Below are positions 46,752 through 49,005 of a stretch of DNA of 49,005 nt, in pieces (position 1 is the first letter of the stretch; every line of letters starts with the position of its first letter). Location: the NCBI GenBank assembly GCA_016223045.1, contig JACRPT010000078.1, positions 1 through 49,005 of the forward strand, read 5' to 3'. A model generated the notes under the pieces. It saw only the letters and a list, made by a program, of their open reading frames with translations. It had not been told where the DNA came from and did not search any database. The stretch is from Candidatus Eiseniibacteriota bacterium. Its GTDB lineage: Bacteria; Eisenbacteria; RBG-16-71-46. A program made the translations under genes and the position numbers.

Positions 46752-47506
46752 GAGGAGCGTCCCGTGCCCTGCAGGGTGATGGTGGCGCCGCGCTCGATGC
46801 GCGAGCCGGCGGGCGGATTCTGGAAGATGACCATGCCGCGCGAGCCCGCGCCCTCGGGGCTCAGCACGCGGAAGCCGAACGCCTCGAGCTGGCGCCGCGC
46901 CGAGAGCAGGTCGCGGCCCAGCAGGTCGGGCATCACGGCGCTCTCGCCGGCCGACCCGGTCGACACCAGCAGGTTCACCGCCGCTTCGCGCGGCAGCACG
47001 CTCTCGGCCGGCGGGTCGGTGGCGGCCACCAGCCCCTCGCCCACGTCCTCGGAGGGTGCGCGCGTGATCCCGCCCACGCCGAGCCCGGCGCGCTCGACCA
47101 GCACGCGCGCCCCGCGCAGCGTGGCACCGAACAGCTCGGGCACCGAGCTGAACTCCTCGCCCAGGCTCACCACCACCAGCACGCGCCGCTTCCCGCGCAC
47201 CGGGGTCTGCGGCGGCGGATCCTGCATCACGATGAAGCCGCGCGGCACCGCCGGGTCGAAGCGCTCGCCGGCGCGCGAGAGCTGGAGCCCGTTGGCCCGC
47301 AGCGCCTGCTCGGCCTGCTCGACCGTGAGGTTCGTGAGGTCGGGCACCCGCACCTCGCCGCCCACGTGGATGAGGCGCGGCATGAACAGGTTGTTGAACA
47401 GCACGAGCCCGGTGGCGAACGCGGCCGCCGCCAGCGCCAGCAGCGTGACGCCGGTCCGCAGCCCGGGCCGCGGGACGGGTCCGGGCGCCGCGCCGGGCCC
47501 GCTCAT
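46748..47506 (-). CDS. Membrane-anchored triple PASTA domain protein
   Basis: A 252-residue protein with one N-terminal membrane helix (about 19-41) and three PASTA domains (about 52-115, 121-184, 191-247). 'VPDLTNLTVEQAEQALRANGL', 'VPELFGATLRGARVLVERAGL' and 'MPDLLGRDLLSARRQLEAFGF' mark their starts. PASTA domains bind peptidoglycan fragments or beta-lactams. Here there is no kinase or transpeptidase domain, so it is a separate PASTA protein, probably a cell-wall-linked regulator or part of a complex. Its ATG overlaps rsmB by 4 bp and its stop overlaps rpe. Confidence 0.88.
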   Translation of the reverse strand: MSGPGAAPGPVPRPGLRTGVTLLALAAAAFATGLVLFNNLFMPRLIHVGGEVRVPDLTNLTVEQAEQALRANGLQLSRAGERFDPAVPRGFIVMQDPPPQTPVRGKRRVLVVVSLGEEFSSVPELFGATLRGARVLVERAGLGVGGITRAPSEDVGEGLVAATDPPAESVLPREAAVNLLVSTGSAGESAVMPDLLGRDLLSARRQLEAFGFRVLSPEGAGSRGMVIFQNPPAGSRIERGATITLQGTGRSS

Positions 47507-48969
47507 GTCTTGCGGAAGCGCGCGGCGAAGGCGCCGTCGCAGCCGTGGACGTGCGGCAGCACGCGCATGAACCCGTCCTCGTCCACCACCTCGTCGGGCA
47601 GCAGGCCGTGCGCGGTCTCCAGCACGAACGCCGGGGTCTGCCGCAGGAAACGCTCGACCAGCTGCGTGGTCTCCTCGGGCTCGAACGAGCACACGCTGTA
47701 GACCAGCACGCCGCCCGGGCGCGCGCGCCGCCCGCCGGCCTGCAGCAGCTCGAGCTGGATCGGCGGCATCTCCCCGAGCATCTCGGGGCCCTTGCGCCAG
47801 CGCGCGTCGGCGCGGCGCCCGAGCACGCCGAGCCCCGAGCACGGCGCGTCCACCAGCACGCGGTCGAAGGGCATCGGGAAGTCGTAGTTGCGGCCATCGC
47901 CGCACACCACGTGCACGGCATGGGTGCCCAGCCGCTCGACCGTGGCCTCGAGCGCGGCGACGCGCGCCCCGGCGCGCTCCATCGCCCACACCTCGCCCTC
48001 GTCGCCCATCAGCTCGGCGAGGTGCGTGCACTTGCCGCCGGGCGCGGCGCACAGGTCGAGCAGCCGCTCGTGCGGCTGCGGCGCCACCAGGCGCGAAACC
48101 AGCGCCTCGCTCTCGTCCTGCACGGTGCACAACCCCTGCTTGAACGCGGCGAGCGCGCCGGGCGCCTGCGTGCCCTCGACCCACACCAGGTCGGGCGCGA
48201 GCCGGGCGGGGCTGGCGGTCACCTGGTCGGCGGCGAGGCGCTCGATCAGCTGCTCGCGCGTGCCGCGCAGCACGTTCACGCGCAGCCCCACGGGCACCGC
48301 GCGGTTGTCGGCCATCAGCAGCGCGCGCGTGGCCTCGGGGCCGAAGCGCTGGAGCCAGCGCTCGACGATCCACGCGGGGTGCGAGCCCCACACCGCCAGC
48401 GACTCGACGTCGTCGCCCTCGGGCACGCGGACCGCGTCCTTCTCCTCGACCAGCCGCCGCAGCACGCTGTTGACCAGTCCGGCGGTGCCGGGATGCCCGT
48501 ACTTGTGCGCGAGCTTCACCGACTCGTCCACCGCCGCGTGCGCGGGAACGCGGTCGAGGAACAGGATCTGGTAGGCGCCCATCCGCAGGATGTTCTTGAT
48601 CCACGGCTGGACCTGCCCGAGCCCGATGTGGACCAGCGGATCGAGCACCCAGTCGAGCCGCCCGCGCCAGCGCAGCGTGCCCTTGACCAGCTCGTGCATC
48701 AGCCCCTGGTCGCGCCCGTCCGGTCCGCCGCGCGCGTGCGCGCCGTCCAGCAGCCGGTCGCTGAACGCGCTGCGCGTGTCGGCGGCGTGCAGGATGCGCA
48801 GCGCCGCCTCGCGCGGATTGTCGGGAAGCGGCGGCAGCTCGCGCTCGAACGGCGGCCGGCCCGCGGCGCCCGGGCGCGCGGGCTTGCGTCCCGCGGCCGG
48901 CGGCCCGCCAGGTCCGCGGCGCGGGCCGCGGCGGGGCGCGTCGCCGTAGATCGGGCGCGAGCGGTTCAC
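47503..48969 (-). CDS. rsmB: 16S rRNA m5C967 methyltransferase RsmB
   Basis: A 488-residue protein with a low-complexity N-terminus (residues 1-45, Pro/Gly/Arg-rich) and an N-terminal NusB-like helical domain ('LMHELVKGTLRWRGRLDWVLD'). The SAM-dependent methyltransferase has 'LDLCAAPGGKCTHLAELMGDEG', PCSGLG and YSVCSFEPEE, the last two containing the catalytic cysteines. It methylates C967 in helix 31 of 16S rRNA. The start is a GTG at 48969 near the window end; the frame stays open to base 49005, so a longer N-terminus outside the window is possible. First visible gene of the rsmB-PASTA-rpe-GT39 run. Confidence 0.92.
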   Translation of the reverse strand: MNRSRPIYGDAPRRGPRRGPGGPPAAGRKPARPGAAGRPPFERELPPLPDNPREAALRILHAADTRSAFSDRLLDGAHARGGPDGRDQGLMHELVKGTLRWRGRLDWVLDPLVHIGLGQVQPWIKNILRMGAYQILFLDRVPAHAAVDESVKLAHKYGHPGTAGLVNSVLRRLVEEKDAVRVPEGDDVESLAVWGSHPAWIVERWLQRFGPEATRALLMADNRAVPVGLRVNVLRGTREQLIERLAADQVTASPARLAPDLVWVEGTQAPGALAAFKQGLCTVQDESEALVSRLVAPQPHERLLDLCAAPGGKCTHLAELMGDEGEVWAMERAGARVAALEATVERLGTHAVHVVCGDGRNYDFPMPFDRVLVDAPCSGLGVLGRRADARWRKGPEMLGEMPPIQLELLQAGGRRARPGGVLVYSVCSFEPEETTQLVERFLRQTPAFVLETAHGLLPDEVVDEDGFMRVLPHVHGCDGAFAARFRKT

Positions 48970-49005
48970 CGCCGCCGCCTGCCCGCCGGGGCCGCGCCGC
49001 CGCGG

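Overview
This is a very GC-rich bacterial segment of about 49 kb with 41 supported protein-coding genes. It has no rRNA, tRNA, CRISPR array or recognisable insertion sequence. LptD, TolC-type channels, tripartite RND pumps and many lipoproteins show a diderm (Gram-negative-type) cell. A PglZ-type response regulator resembling PorX, a TsaB-RimI fusion and the general gene mix suggest an uncultured lineage near the FCB group, something like 'Candidatus Eisenbacteria'. That placement is inference; no marker here settles it.

The left 24 kb is a metal (mainly copper) handling island. It starts just after the 5' end of galT, which runs off the left edge. Reading leftward from 11.0 kb are a small secreted Cys-rich protein, a CusC-CusB-CusA efflux pump, three unrecognised accessory proteins, a double-HMA copper chaperone, a heavy-metal-binding-domain protein and a lipoprotein cupredoxin. 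Divergent from these, on the plus strand at 11.5-13.6 kb, are three exported proteins: a multidomain Cys protein (CXXCH, EF-hand-like, CcmH-like and PCYCF-like parts), a Met/His-rich lipoprotein and a YtkA/FixH-like membrane-anchored protein. Converging on them from the right are a second small Cys-rich protein, a second TolC/adaptor/RND set, a lipoprotein, a CopA-type P1B ATPase and a second cupredoxin. The RND gene of this second set is interrupted by an in-frame TAG 55 codons before its natural end. Parts of this second set are visibly less GC-rich than the neighbouring housekeeping genes.

The right 25 kb is chromosomal core, almost all on the minus strand and tightly packed. One chain with 4-bp or near-zero junctions runs porX-like, tsaE, tsaB-rimI, accD, folC, lptD (35.3 to 26.2 kb). 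Others are serS with a PorY-like histidine kinase, ffh with rpsP and a TPR lipoprotein, and rsmB, PASTA protein, rpe and a GT39-like glycosyltransferase. Two plus-strand genes, a secreted isoaspartyl peptidase and a DUF4097-like protein, sit between the porX-like and kinase genes behind a good sigma-70-type promoter.

The items most worth a second look are the amber-interrupted CzcA-like pump; a 71-bp repeat present twice in the copper operon, with covarying terminal inverted repeats and one copy coding for part of a signal peptide; the exported three-gene cassette at 11.5-13.6 kb; paired TTCGG/CCGAA palindromes in the divergent control region; and the nested hairpin element between the convergent copper genes.
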